A program made the position numbers and the translations under genes. A stretch of 64,000 nt of DNA from contig NZ_MUXN01000024.1 of the NCBI RefSeq assembly GCF_001995215.1, positions 124,075 to 188,074 on the forward strand. The letters run 5' to 3'. This stretch comes from Amycolatopsis azurea DSM 43854. GTDB taxonomy: Bacteria > Actinomycetota > Actinomycetes > Mycobacteriales > Pseudonocardiaceae. How positions within the stretch are numbered: the first letter of the stretch is position 1; the number at the start of each line of letters is the position of its first letter. The notes under the pieces were generated by a model. It ran no database searches. It was not told where the DNA came from and worked only from the letters and a program-made list of their open reading frames with translations. Positions 8,156 to 16,319 of the stretch are shown here, in pieces.

Positions 8156-9516
8156 CCCACACCCACACCGCGAGACCGGCGCCCCGGGTCCACGGCGACC
8201 TGCCCGGTCCGCGCTCGGCCGAGTTCCTCGAACACCAGCGACAGTGGGAGTCCAGCGCACGGGCCTACCCGCGCAACCTGCCGATCGCGATCGCGGGCGG
8301 GGAGGGCAGCTACATCCGGGACATGGACGGGAACGTCTTCATCGACTTCCTCGCCGGCGCGGGTGTGCTGTCGCTCGGGCACAACCATCCCGAGCTGGTG
8401 CAGGCGGCCACCGACCAGCTGCACGTGCTCACCCACGGCCTGGACTTCCCGACGCCTGCCAAACGCGAGTTCGTCGACGCCCAGCTGTCCATGCTGCCAC
8501 CGGACATGCGCTCGCGGATGAAGATGCACTTCTGCGGTCCGGGCGGGGCCAACGCCGTGGACGCCGCGATCAAGCTCTGCAAGACCGCGACCGGACGCGG
8601 CGACCTGGTCACCTTCCAGGGCGGGTTCCACGGGTCGAGCCACGCGGCGATGGCGTTGACCGGGCTCGTCGCCCAGAAACAGCCGATCGCCAACGGGGTG
8701 CCCGGGGTGCACTTCTTCCCGTACTCCTATTGCTCCCGCTGTCCGTTGGGGCTCTCACGGGACACCTGTGAGACCAACTGCGTGGGCTTGCTGGAGCGGT
8801 CGTTGCGCGATCCCAACGGCGGCATTCCCCTTCCCGCGGCCGTGATCCTGGAGATGGTGCAGGGCGAGGGCGGGCTCATCCCGGCGGACCGCGATTTCGT
8901 GCGGCGGGTCCGCGCGTTGACCGCGGAGCTGGACATCCCGCTCATCGTCGACGAGGTGCAGACCGGCTGTGGCCGCACCGGGACCTGGTTCGCGTTCGAG
9001 CAGTACGACATCGAGCCGGACGTGATCATCGCCTCGAAGGCGTTGAGCGGGATGGGGTTGCCGGTGGCGGTGATCTTCTACGACGAACGGCTGGACGGCT
9101 GGGCGCCCGGTGCCCACTCGGGCACGTTCCGGGGCAACCAGGCCGCGTTCGCGGCGGGGACCGCGGCCGTCCACATCGTCCGGCGCGACGACGTGCTCGG
9201 CAACGTCCGGGACCGCGGGCGGCAACTCGAAAGACGGCTCGGGGTGCTGCGAGGTCATCCCTGGGTCCGTGAGGTCCGCGGTCTCGGGCTGATGTGGGGG
9301 ATCGAGCTGGCCGATCCCCGCGACGGCCGCCCGGCGAGCGGGTACGCCCGCGCCGTCCAGGCGTACGCGCTGAGGCAAGGGCTGATCATCGAACTCGGCG
9401 GTCGCGACGACGGCGTGATCCGCCTGATGCCCCCGCTCACCGTGACCGAGGAGGAGATGGAGCTGGCCTGCACGATCGTGCTCGACGCCGTCGAGCACTG
9501 CGTCTCGGACCGGTAG
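8152..9516 (+). CDS. Class III aminotransferase, diaminobutyrate--2-oxoglutarate type
   Basis: This 454-aa protein is a PLP-dependent class III aminotransferase of the diaminobutyrate transaminase (Dat/EctB-like) group, which moves an amino group from glutamate to aspartate semialdehyde to give L-2,4-diaminobutyrate. The PLP lysine is K296 in IIASKALSG. The upstream aspartate of VDEVQTG and the GGFHGSSHAA phosphate-binding region are intact. A four-cysteine stretch (CSRCPL then CETNC) is typical of this longer Dat type. The ATG overlaps the Pls stop (ATGA). No acetyltransferase or ectoine synthase follows, so this is not an ectoine operon. Aspartate semialdehyde dehydrogenase must be supplied from elsewhere. 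Substrate assignment rests on family resemblance and context. Confidence 0.88.
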   Translation: MTHTHTARPAPRVHGDLPGPRSAEFLEHQRQWESSARAYPRNLPIAIAGGEGSYIRDMDGNVFIDFLAGAGVLSLGHNHPELVQAATDQLHVLTHGLDFPTPAKREFVDAQLSMLPPDMRSRMKMHFCGPGGANAVDAAIKLCKTATGRGDLVTFQGGFHGSSHAAMALTGLVAQKQPIANGVPGVHFFPYSYCSRCPLGLSRDTCETNCVGLLERSLRDPNGGIPLPAAVILEMVQGEGGLIPADRDFVRRVRALTAELDIPLIVDEVQTGCGRTGTWFAFEQYDIEPDVIIASKALSGMGLPVAVIFYDERLDGWAPGAHSGTFRGNQAAFAAGTAAVHIVRRDDVLGNVRDRGRQLERRLGVLRGHPWVREVRGLGLMWGIELADPRDGRPASGYARAVQAYALRQGLIIELGGRDDGVIRLMPPLTVTEEEMELACTIVLDAVEHCVSDR

Positions 9517-9578
9517 GGGTACCGGGAGCGGAGACGGCCAGGTAGAGGGACCGAGCGCGGAGGCGCTTGGGGCAAGTG

Positions 9579-9626
9579 GGTCGTGAGTGTTTTGGGTCGT
9601 TCTAACGACACTTAACACTCACGACC
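9579..9626 (+). terminator. Nested inverted repeat closing the ask-pls-dat operon
   Basis: Two perfect 13-base arms, GGTCGTGAGTGTT and AACACTCACGACC, enclose a loop that itself contains a 6-bp hairpin (GTCGTT/AACGAC at 9596-9609). There is no T-tract, which is usual for high-GC terminators. It lies 62 bases after the aminotransferase stop and before the map promoter. Its sequence style suggests a dispersed genomic repeat used as a terminator. Confidence 0.6.
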
Positions 9627-9675
9627 ACCCCGACCAAGCTGGGTCCGGCGCCTTCACGCGAGGCCGCTGGTTACA

Positions 9676-9733
9676 CAGGTTGGTATTATTATACCGTGCC
9701 GTGCTACGGTGCCGGTATAATAATACCAACCTG
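9676..9733. promoter_or_regulatory. Perfect 20-bp inverted repeat over the map promoter (operator candidate)
   Basis: The left arm CAGGTTGGTATTATTATACC (9676-9695) is the exact reverse complement of the right arm (9714-9733), with 18 bases between. Each arm also contains GGTAT-N4-ATACC, so each could bind one dimer. The right arm contains TATAAT (9716-9721), a consensus -10 box oriented towards map and starting 32 bases before its GTG. This AT-rich island in GC-rich DNA is a strong candidate operator, but no adjacent regulator is evident. Confidence 0.7.
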
Positions 9734-9747
9734 GACGCGAGGTTTTC

Positions 9748-10569
9748 GTGATCGAACTGAAGACGCCCGCCGAGATCGAGCGCATGCACGTGACCGGGCG
9801 TTTCGTGGCCGAGGTGCTCACCGAGGTCGGCAAGCTCGCCGACGTGGGCGTCAACCTCATGGACCTGGAACACCACGTGCGCGGCATGATCGAACGACGC
9901 GGTGCGGAGTCGTGTTACTGGGACTACGCGCCGTCCTTCGGCAAGGGGCCGTTCCGCAACGTCATCTGCCTGGCGGTCAACGACGCCGTCCTGCACGGCC
10001 TGCCTCACGACTACACGCTCCGCGACGGTGACGTGCTCAAGGCGGACATCGCGGTGAAGATCGACGGCTGGGCGGCCGACTCGGCGCGCACCGTCATCGT
10101 CGGGACGGCCGCGGAAGAAGACCTGCGGATCGTCCGCGCCACCGAGGAGGCGCTGGAGGCGGCGATCGACGCGGCCCGCCCCGGCAACCGGCTGGGCGAC
10201 ATCTCGGCCGCCATCGGGGCGGTCGCCCGTGAGTACGGCTACCCGGTCAACACCGAATTCGGCGGCCACGGCATCGGCCGCACCATGCACGAGGAACTCC
10301 ACGTTCCCAACAAGGGCAAAGCGGGCCGCGGCCTGAAGCTCGAGCCGGGACTCACTCTCGCGCTCGAACCCTGGTTCGCCCGAACGACGGATCGGATCGT
10401 CTTCGATCCCGACGGCTGGACCATCCGCTCGGCAGACGGCTCACGCACGGCCCACACCGAGCACACGGTGGCCGTCACCGAGGACGCCCCCTTGGTGCTC
10501 ACCCGTCGCGAGCAGGAGAATCCCTCGGCGCAGGCCGGGCCCGGCCTGCTGTCCACAAAGGATTCCTGA
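9748..10569 (+). CDS. map: Type I methionyl aminopeptidase (M24)
   Basis: This 273-aa enzyme removes the initiator methionine from new proteins. The five metal ligands of the family can be seen: D100 and D111 (11 residues apart), H173 in GGHGIG, E206 in LALEPW and E237 in TEHTV. There is no N-terminal zinc-finger extension; about 20 residues of disordered tail follow the catalytic core. The GTG start is preceded by GAGG. Actinobacteria usually carry more than one map gene, and the operator-like inverted repeat just upstream suggests this is a regulated, accessory copy. It is separated from the aminotransferase by a hairpin and probably has its own promoter. Confidence 0.93.
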   Translation: MIELKTPAEIERMHVTGRFVAEVLTEVGKLADVGVNLMDLEHHVRGMIERRGAESCYWDYAPSFGKGPFRNVICLAVNDAVLHGLPHDYTLRDGDVLKADIAVKIDGWAADSARTVIVGTAAEEDLRIVRATEEALEAAIDAARPGNRLGDISAAIGAVAREYGYPVNTEFGGHGIGRTMHEELHVPNKGKAGRGLKLEPGLTLALEPWFARTTDRIVFDPDGWTIRSADGSRTAHTEHTVAVTEDAPLVLTRREQENPSAQAGPGLLSTKDS

Positions 10570-10741
10570 GTCCACCGTCCGAGTGACCCTCGGCACTTTC
10601 CTGCCTTTTCGGTCAGTGTCGGGGCGCACAACAGGCACTGTCGCGGACTTTTCGGTCTCCGTCGTCGCGGCGTGGATACGCTCCCTCGTGCCCGGTGAGT
10701 GAACGGGCGATCATCCTTGCGAGGAAGGAAATCCAGCCACC

Positions 10742-11092
10742 ATGCGAAAGAGTCTCAAGAGGCTTTCGGTCGTCGGCGCGGCCGCCCTCGGTCTGCTCGT
10801 CGCGGTTCCGGCGAGCCCCGCCTTCGCCATCGGTGAGGTCGCCTGCGGCAACAGGGACGACTTCGTGAAGCTGGACATCTCGTTCGGCAATGGGATGGGC
10901 ACCAACAAGTGCTTCGCGAACGCCGGCGTCACCGGCACGAACATCGGCGGTGTCTACAACGTCTTCTCGGGCAACAACAAGGTGACCGTCAACTACGAAC
11001 GCAACGGCCGGTACGAGACGTCGACCCTCGGCTACTGGCAGGGTGTGGGCTTCTCCGGCACCGTCCGGGTGTACGAGGTGCGCATCTGGTGA
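10742..11092 (+). CDS. Small secreted protein, beta/gamma-crystallin or killer-toxin-like
   Basis: This 116-aa precursor has a clear Sec signal peptide: basic MRKSLKR, a hydrophobic core and an A-F-A cleavage site near residue 29. The mature part of about 87 residues has two cysteines (in EVACGNRD and NKCFANAG) that may form one disulfide, and a glycine/aromatic-rich beta pattern ending VRVYEVRIW. The layout resembles the small secreted beta/gamma-crystallin-fold proteins of actinomycetes that include Streptomyces killer-toxin-like protein. Identity at family level is tentative and no activity can be read from it. It has its own ribosome-binding site (AGGAAGG) and is followed by a strong hairpin, so it is probably monocistronic. 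Confidence 0.7.
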   Translation: MRKSLKRLSVVGAAALGLLVAVPASPAFAIGEVACGNRDDFVKLDISFGNGMGTNKCFANAGVTGTNIGGVYNVFSGNNKVTVNYERNGRYETSTLGYWQGVGFSGTVRVYEVRIW

Positions 11093-11115
11093 CAGCCCGC
11101 TGAGCTGTGTCATCC

Positions 11116-11148
11116 GATGGCCGGGCGGTGTGACGCCGTCCGGCCATC
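11116..11148 (+). terminator. GC-rich hairpin after the secreted crystallin-like gene
   Basis: Arms GATGGCCGGGCGG and CCGTCCGGCCATC pair over 13 positions with one G-T wobble around a 7-base loop. It lies 23 bases after the stop codon and just before the Rhs gene, with no T-tract. Confidence 0.65.
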
Positions 11149-11169
11149 GCTCCATGCTTGAATCAAGTC

Positions 11170-14100
11170 ATGAGCAACCCCCTCGTCGCACCGGTGAAGG
11201 ACTCGACGACCGCGGTGTCGGGCGTCCCGTTGCTGGAGGGCGCGCTCGACCTGAAGTCGGCGATCGAGAGCGGCGACTGGGCATCCGTCGCGATGGGCGC
11301 CGTGGGGACCGCCCTGGACGCGCTGACCGCGGTCATGGACCCGTTCGGCGCGGTCTTCGCGGCCGGTGTCGGCTGGTTGATCGAGCACGTCGGCCCGTTG
11401 AAAGAGGCCCTCAACGCTCTCACCGGCAACGCGGACGAGATCGCGGCGCAGGCGGAGACCTGGAACAACATCGCCAAGGAGCTCGGGGAAGTCTCGGTCG
11501 AGCTGGTCAATCTGGTCGACAAGGACCTCGCCAGCTGGACAGGCGAAGCGGCAGACACGTACCGGACGCGGGCGAAGGACACGGCGACGCTGATCGAGAG
11601 CGCGCAGAAGGGCAGCGAGGGCGCCGGAAGCGGCGTGAAGACGGCGGGGGAGGTCGTCGGCGCCGTCCGGATGCTGGTCCGGGACATCATCGCCGAACTC
11701 ATCGGGCACCTGATCTCGTGGGCGTTGCAGGTGGTGTTCACCCTCGGGATCGGGCTGGCCTGGGTGGTGCCGCAGGTCGTCGCCGCCGTGGCCAAGACCG
11801 CGTCGAAGATCACCCAGCTCACCACAAGGCTGGTGAAGGCGCTCAAGGCGCTGGCCCCGCTGCTGAAGAAGGCGGGCGATCTGTTCGACGACGCCGCGAA
11901 GGCGTTGAAGAACCTGAAGGGCGGGACGGTCAAGCCGTCCGGCAAGCCCAAGGACATCAAGACCAAATCGCCCGATTCGAAGCCCAAACCTAACCCGAAG
12001 GACGAAAACACCAGTCCGTCGGGGGACCACACCAACCCTTCGGGTGATCACGGCCCGTCCGGTGACAAGGGCAACACCGGTGGGGACAAGGGCGGTTCCG
12101 GCGGCGGGGACAAATCCGGCAACACCAATCCCAACGGCGATCACGTCACTCCTTCGGGGTCCGGCGGTGGTTCCGGCGGGGGAACCAAGAGCCCGCCTCC
12201 CGGTCGCGGCGAGAACCCGCCGAACAAGTCCGCCGCGCCCGACGACCTGAACCTCTGCGGCGACCCGATCGACATCGCCACCGGCGAGGTCGTGATGGTG
12301 CAGGACGACCTGTCGCTGGCAGGCCCTTTGCCCATCCGGATCCGCCGCACGCACATGTCGAGCTACCGGGAGGGCACCGGCTTCGGCCCGTCCTGGGCGT
12401 CGACCGCCGATCTGCGGCTGGAGTTCACGGCCGAGCACGTCCATTTCTTCTCCGACGACGGCACGGTCCTGATGTTCCCGCGGCCGCAGCCGGGGCTGCC
12501 GATGGAGTCGCTCGCCGGGCCCTCGCGCGCGCTGATGGTGGACGAGGACGGCGTCTACCGCCTGCTGACCTGGGATTCCGGGATCACGCTGTGCTTCGCT
12601 CAGGTGCCCCATGCCCCGGCGGGAGTGCTGCCGCTGACGGCGTTCGAGCTCGGCGAGGACGGCCCGCGGATCGAGGTGGACCACGACGGCGACGGCGCGG
12701 GCGTGCGCTGGCGGCATTCCGACGGACGAGTGCTGGAGATCGACCGCGCCCGCGGCCGGATCCACGCGCTGCGGATGACCGATCCGTCGCAGGGCCAGAA
12801 CGTGGTCGTCATGCGCTACGGCTACGACGACGCCGGAAACCTCGTCGAGGTGATCAACTCCTCCGGCCGGGCCCTGCGGTTCGACTACGACCAGCACGGT
12901 CGCCTGGCGGAATGGCAGGACCGCAACGGGATCTGGTACCGCTACATCTACGACGCGGCCGGGCGCTGTGTGCGCACCGTCGGCGACCGCGGTTTCCTGG
13001 ACTGCACCTTCGAATACGAGCCCAGGCGGACCCGCTACACCAATTCCCTTGGCCACGTCACGGTTTTCGAGCTCGACGCCGCGCATCACGTGGTGCGCGA
13101 GACGGATCCGCTCGGCGCGTCCACGGTCTTCACCTGGGACGACCGGGGCAAGATGCTGTCGAAGACCGACCCGCTCGGCCGCGTCACACGGTTCGACTAC
13201 AACGCCGAGGGCGAGATCTCGAAGGTCACCCGGCCCGACGGCAGTCTGGTGCTGGTGAACCGGTCCGAGAACGGCGCGGTCGACGGACTCATCGCCGACG
13301 AAGGCGACCACACCCGTTACCGGGCGTACCCGGACGGTCTGGGGCCGGATCCGCGGGAAGATCCGGTCGGCGTCTCCCGCTCGATCACCATCGACACCGG
13401 CCCGGACTCCGACGACGCAGGTACCGAGGACCACGACCTGTTCGGCAGGCCGCGTTCGGTGCCGCACGGCAGGGGACGGGCCCGGATCGGCTGGACCGTG
13501 GAAGGGCTTCGGGCCTGGCGGGTCGGCTCGCTGAGCGAGCGCCAGAGCTGGCGCTACGACAGCGAAGGCAACGAGATCGAGCACGTCGATCCGACGGGCC
13601 GCACGACCCGGCGCGAGTACGGCCCGTTCGACATGCTGACCGCGGAGGTCGATTCGGCGGGCGGACGCACCCACTACGCCTACGACACCGAACTGCGACC
13701 GGCCACGGTGACCAACCCCGCCGGGCTGACCTGGACCTATGAATACGATCCGGTGGGCCGCCTCGTCCGGCAGACCGACTTCGACGGCCGGGCGACCACG
13801 TACGCCTACGACGTCGCGGGCCAGCTCGTCCGTTCGGTCGACCCTGCCGGGCGAGCCACGGAGTACGACTACGACCTGATCGGCAACCTGGTCCGGATCC
13901 GTACCGGAGACTCGGAAACGACGTACGCCTACGACGTGGTCGGTGAACTGGTCCGCGCCGACGACGGTGAGTCCGTCGTGGAGTTCGAACGGGACGAGAA
14001 CGGCCGGACGGTGCGCACCGTCACCGACGGGCTGGAAGTCGTCTTCGAGTACGACTCGGAGCAGGGCGCCATCAGCCGGCGTACCCCGTCGGGCGCGACC

Positions 14101-16041
14101 AGCGTGTGGTCCTTCGACAAGGAGGAACGGCCGAGCGCGCTGTCGACCGCCGATCACCTCGTCGAATACGCCTACGACACCGAAGGCCGTCCGATCGACC
14201 GGCGCGTCGACGGAGGTGCCCGGCTGGGCCAGCAGTTCGACGCCGACGACCGGATCGTCGGCCAGACCCTGACCGACGCGACCGGCACCGTGCTGCGGCA
14301 CCGGGAGTTCGCCCGGTCGGCGGACGGCGACCTGACCGCGATCCGTGACGCCATGGGAGGCGAGTCCTTCGGACGCGACGCGGCCGGCCGGATCACCACC
14401 CACCTGGTCGACAGCGTCCGCGAGGACATCGCCTACGACCAGGCCGGGAAGGTCGTGCAGTGGGCCACGAACGTCGCCCATCCCGAAGCCGGGCCGCGCA
14501 CCTATGACCGCAACACGATCACCGGCGCCGGGGCGGCCCGCTACGAACACGACGTGACCGGTCGCCGCACCGCCCGGCACGAAGGCGACCGGATCTGGCG
14601 GTACGACTGGGATTCCCGCAACCGGCTGACCGGTCTCACCACTCCGGACGGTCGCCGCTGGCGGTACCGCTACGACCCGCTCGGGCGTCGCACGGCGAAG
14701 GAACTCATCGGCCGGGACGGCCAGGTCCTCGAACAGGTGCGCTTCGTCTGGGACGGCAACGCACTGATCGAGCAGGCGCACACCGGACCGGCGGGCGTCA
14801 CCGTCACCACCTGGGAGCGGCGGCCGGACACCGAGGAACCGGTCACCCAGACCGACCAAGGTGCCGGAACCTTGCGGTTCCAGGCTTTCGTGACCGACTC
14901 CATCGGCACTCCGACCGATCTGCTCGACCCGGCGGGCGTGCCGAACTGGACCGGCCGCTGGACCCTGTGGGGCCTGCCGTTGCCCGGGTCCCCGTTCCCC
15001 GGCACACCGCTGCGGTTCCCCGGCCAGTACCTCGACGCGGAAAGCGGGCTGCACTACAACCTGCACCGTTACTTCGACCCGGCCACCGCGCGGTACCTCA
15101 GCCAGGATCCGCTCGGTCTCCCCGCCGGACCCGATCCGGCGGGCTATCCGCTCGACCCGACCTCGGGCTCGGATCCGCTCGGCCTGGTCTGGTGCCCCAA
15201 GAAACGCAAGTTCGTCGACGGCCCCGGCACGTCCGGGACCGGGCACAACGCGGGCAACACCGGCGGCAGCGCGAAACGTCCGCGGACCGAGAACGACAAC
15301 GCCAACCGCGGTGGCCGCACCAAGAACCAGGCGGGGACCACCGAAGAGGTCAAGGCCACCTACGACAAGAACTCCACGCGCGGGAAGGACTTCATCAACC
15401 AGCCGGACCCCAAGCAGGTCACGGATGTCGACGACTTGAACAAGAACTCCGTCATCCACAACAAGGTGGACACGGACGGGTCGGTGTACGGGGAGAACAA
15501 GCTGAGCGACGAGCTCGTGGAGACCCTGGAGAACACCAAGAGGAACAAGCCCGACGCGGACGGGAACGAGTACCTGCGGGCCGACGAGAAGTGGATCCGC
15601 GGGCACCTCGAGAACGGCGACATGGGCGGGCCGGGCACCTCCGACAACATGATCCCGCTGACCCACACCGCGAACATGAACTACAAGAAGCTCGAATCGA
15701 GCCTGCACACCTACGTCGACCTGAAGACCGCCCTCGGGAACCGGGACGCCTCCGACATCGGCATCGACTTCAAGGTCAAGCCCAGCGACGAGGTGAAGTT
15801 CCCCCACTCGAACAACGACTTCGAACGCGGCATCCGCGACCATGTCGAGATCAACACCCAGTACACCGGGATCACCCCGGACATCGCCAAACGGCTGATG
15901 GACAGCAAGATGGACGTCCCGTTGCCGGACCTGCCTCCGCTGGGCACCAAGTTCGACACCATCAGCGGCAAGTTCACCAAGCCCGACGGCACCGAGTGGG
16001 TCAAGAACCCGAAGGGCCACGACCTCAGCCAGTACCTGTGA
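11170..16041 (+). CDS. WXG-Rhs polymorphic toxin with C-terminal nuclease-like domain
   Basis: This 1623-aa protein starts with a helical WXG-like region (about 1-270, motif SWTGEAAD), which suggests type VII secretion, followed by a Gly/Ser/Asp-rich linker. A DUF6531-type entry (CGDPIDIATGEVVM) leads into many YD/Rhs repeats (YDxxGRL forms) and the Rhs core end GLHYNLHRYFDP...RYLSQDPLGL (about 1290-1340). The Rhs shell normally encloses and releases the C-terminal toxin. The last ~280 residues are charged and contain RGHLENGDMGGPGT (about 1476) followed by N-x-I-P-L-T and A-N-M, the signature of DNA/RNA non-specific endonuclease-like (His-Me finger) toxins. The ATG is preferred over an upstream in-frame TTG. 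No recognisable immunity gene follows; only a 49-codon frame does. Nuclease activity is inferred from the motif. Confidence 0.88.
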   Translation: MSNPLVAPVKDSTTAVSGVPLLEGALDLKSAIESGDWASVAMGAVGTALDALTAVMDPFGAVFAAGVGWLIEHVGPLKEALNALTGNADEIAAQAETWNNIAKELGEVSVELVNLVDKDLASWTGEAADTYRTRAKDTATLIESAQKGSEGAGSGVKTAGEVVGAVRMLVRDIIAELIGHLISWALQVVFTLGIGLAWVVPQVVAAVAKTASKITQLTTRLVKALKALAPLLKKAGDLFDDAAKALKNLKGGTVKPSGKPKDIKTKSPDSKPKPNPKDENTSPSGDHTNPSGDHGPSGDKGNTGGDKGGSGGGDKSGNTNPNGDHVTPSGSGGGSGGGTKSPPPGRGENPPNKSAAPDDLNLCGDPIDIATGEVVMVQDDLSLAGPLPIRIRRTHMSSYREGTGFGPSWASTADLRLEFTAEHVHFFSDDGTVLMFPRPQPGLPMESLAGPSRALMVDEDGVYRLLTWDSGITLCFAQVPHAPAGVLPLTAFELGEDGPRIEVDHDGDGAGVRWRHSDGRVLEIDRARGRIHALRMTDPSQGQNVVVMRYGYDDAGNLVEVINSSGRALRFDYDQHGRLAEWQDRNGIWYRYIYDAAGRCVRTVGDRGFLDCTFEYEPRRTRYTNSLGHVTVFELDAAHHVVRETDPLGASTVFTWDDRGKMLSKTDPLGRVTRFDYNAEGEISKVTRPDGSLVLVNRSENGAVDGLIADEGDHTRYRAYPDGLGPDPREDPVGVSRSITIDTGPDSDDAGTEDHDLFGRPRSVPHGRGRARIGWTVEGLRAWRVGSLSERQSWRYDSEGNEIEHVDPTGRTTRREYGPFDMLTAEVDSAGGRTHYAYDTELRPATVTNPAGLTWTYEYDPVGRLVRQTDFDGRATTYAYDVAGQLVRSVDPAGRATEYDYDLIGNLVRIRTGDSETTYAYDVVGELVRADDGESVVEFERDENGRTVRTVTDGLEVVFEYDSEQGAISRRTPSGATSVWSFDKEERPSALSTADHLVEYAYDTEGRPIDRRVDGGARLGQQFDADDRIVGQTLTDATGTVLRHREFARSADGDLTAIRDAMGGESFGRDAAGRITTHLVDSVREDIAYDQAGKVVQWATNVAHPEAGPRTYDRNTITGAGAARYEHDVTGRRTARHEGDRIWRYDWDSRNRLTGLTTPDGRRWRYRYDPLGRRTAKELIGRDGQVLEQVRFVWDGNALIEQAHTGPAGVTVTTWERRPDTEEPVTQTDQGAGTLRFQAFVTDSIGTPTDLLDPAGVPNWTGRWTLWGLPLPGSPFPGTPLRFPGQYLDAESGLHYNLHRYFDPATARYLSQDPLGLPAGPDPAGYPLDPTSGSDPLGLVWCPKKRKFVDGPGTSGTGHNAGNTGGSAKRPRTENDNANRGGRTKNQAGTTEEVKATYDKNSTRGKDFINQPDPKQVTDVDDLNKNSVIHNKVDTDGSVYGENKLSDELVETLENTKRNKPDADGNEYLRADEKWIRGHLENGDMGGPGTSDNMIPLTHTANMNYKKLESSLHTYVDLKTALGNRDASDIGIDFKVKPSDEVKFPHSNNDFERGIRDHVEINTQYTGITPDIAKRLMDSKMDVPLPDLPPLGTKFDTISGKFTKPDGTEWVKNPKGHDLSQYL

Positions 16042-16107
16042 GCACCGCGACGGCGGGAAATCCGGTCGAAAACACCGAATACGCCCCGTCACCGTCGCGC
16101 GGCCGTT

Positions 16108-16137
16108 AGAGTGAACGGTCGCAGTAACCGTCACTCT
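16108..16137 (+). terminator. Hairpin between the Rhs gene and the small downstream ORF
   Basis: AGAGTGAACGGT pairs with ACCGTCACTCT (one-base bulge) around a 7-base loop. It ends only 16 bases before the next start codon and just ahead of its GAGGAG ribosome-binding site, so it could be a terminator for the Rhs gene or a leader structure of the small ORF. Confidence 0.5.
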
Positions 16138-16153
16138 TGAGGAGCAGCAGTTC

Positions 16154-16303
16154 ATGATCGCCGACAGTGCGAATCAGCAGAGCGTGACCTTCCCGCAGGA
16201 AGCGACGCCGATCTTCGATCTGGTCGCGAAGATGGTGTTGCGGAAGCGGACCGAGGACGAGAACGACCTCGACCGCGAAGCCGGACTCGCGACCTCGGCG
16301 TAG
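16154..16303 (+). CDS. Small hypothetical protein, 49 aa
   Basis: An ATG frame of 49 codons with a good ribosome-binding site (GAGGAG, 9 bases upstream) follows the Rhs toxin by 112 bases. The product is charged in its second half (LRKRTEDENDLDRE) and ends GLATSA. No signal peptide, membrane helix or known domain is visible. Immunity proteins are usually found at this position but are generally longer, so the immunity role is only a possibility. A modified-peptide precursor is another, without any enzyme nearby to support it. Confidence 0.5.
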   Translation: MIADSANQQSVTFPQEATPIFDLVAKMVLRKRTEDENDLDREAGLATSA

Positions 16304-16319
16304 CTTCGGTTCGCCGAGA

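Noticed and set aside
8152..9516. EctB of an ectoine operon
   Set aside because: No ectA or ectC neighbour; the gene is fused by overlap to a Pls-type synthetase and has the longer Dat-type form with a cysteine-rich stretch.
11110..16155. A 1681-codon open frame on the minus strand across the whole Rhs gene
   Set aside because: It mirrors the Rhs gene in GC-rich DNA, has Val/Arg/Asp-rich random composition and no domain; the plus strand has unmistakable YD repeats.
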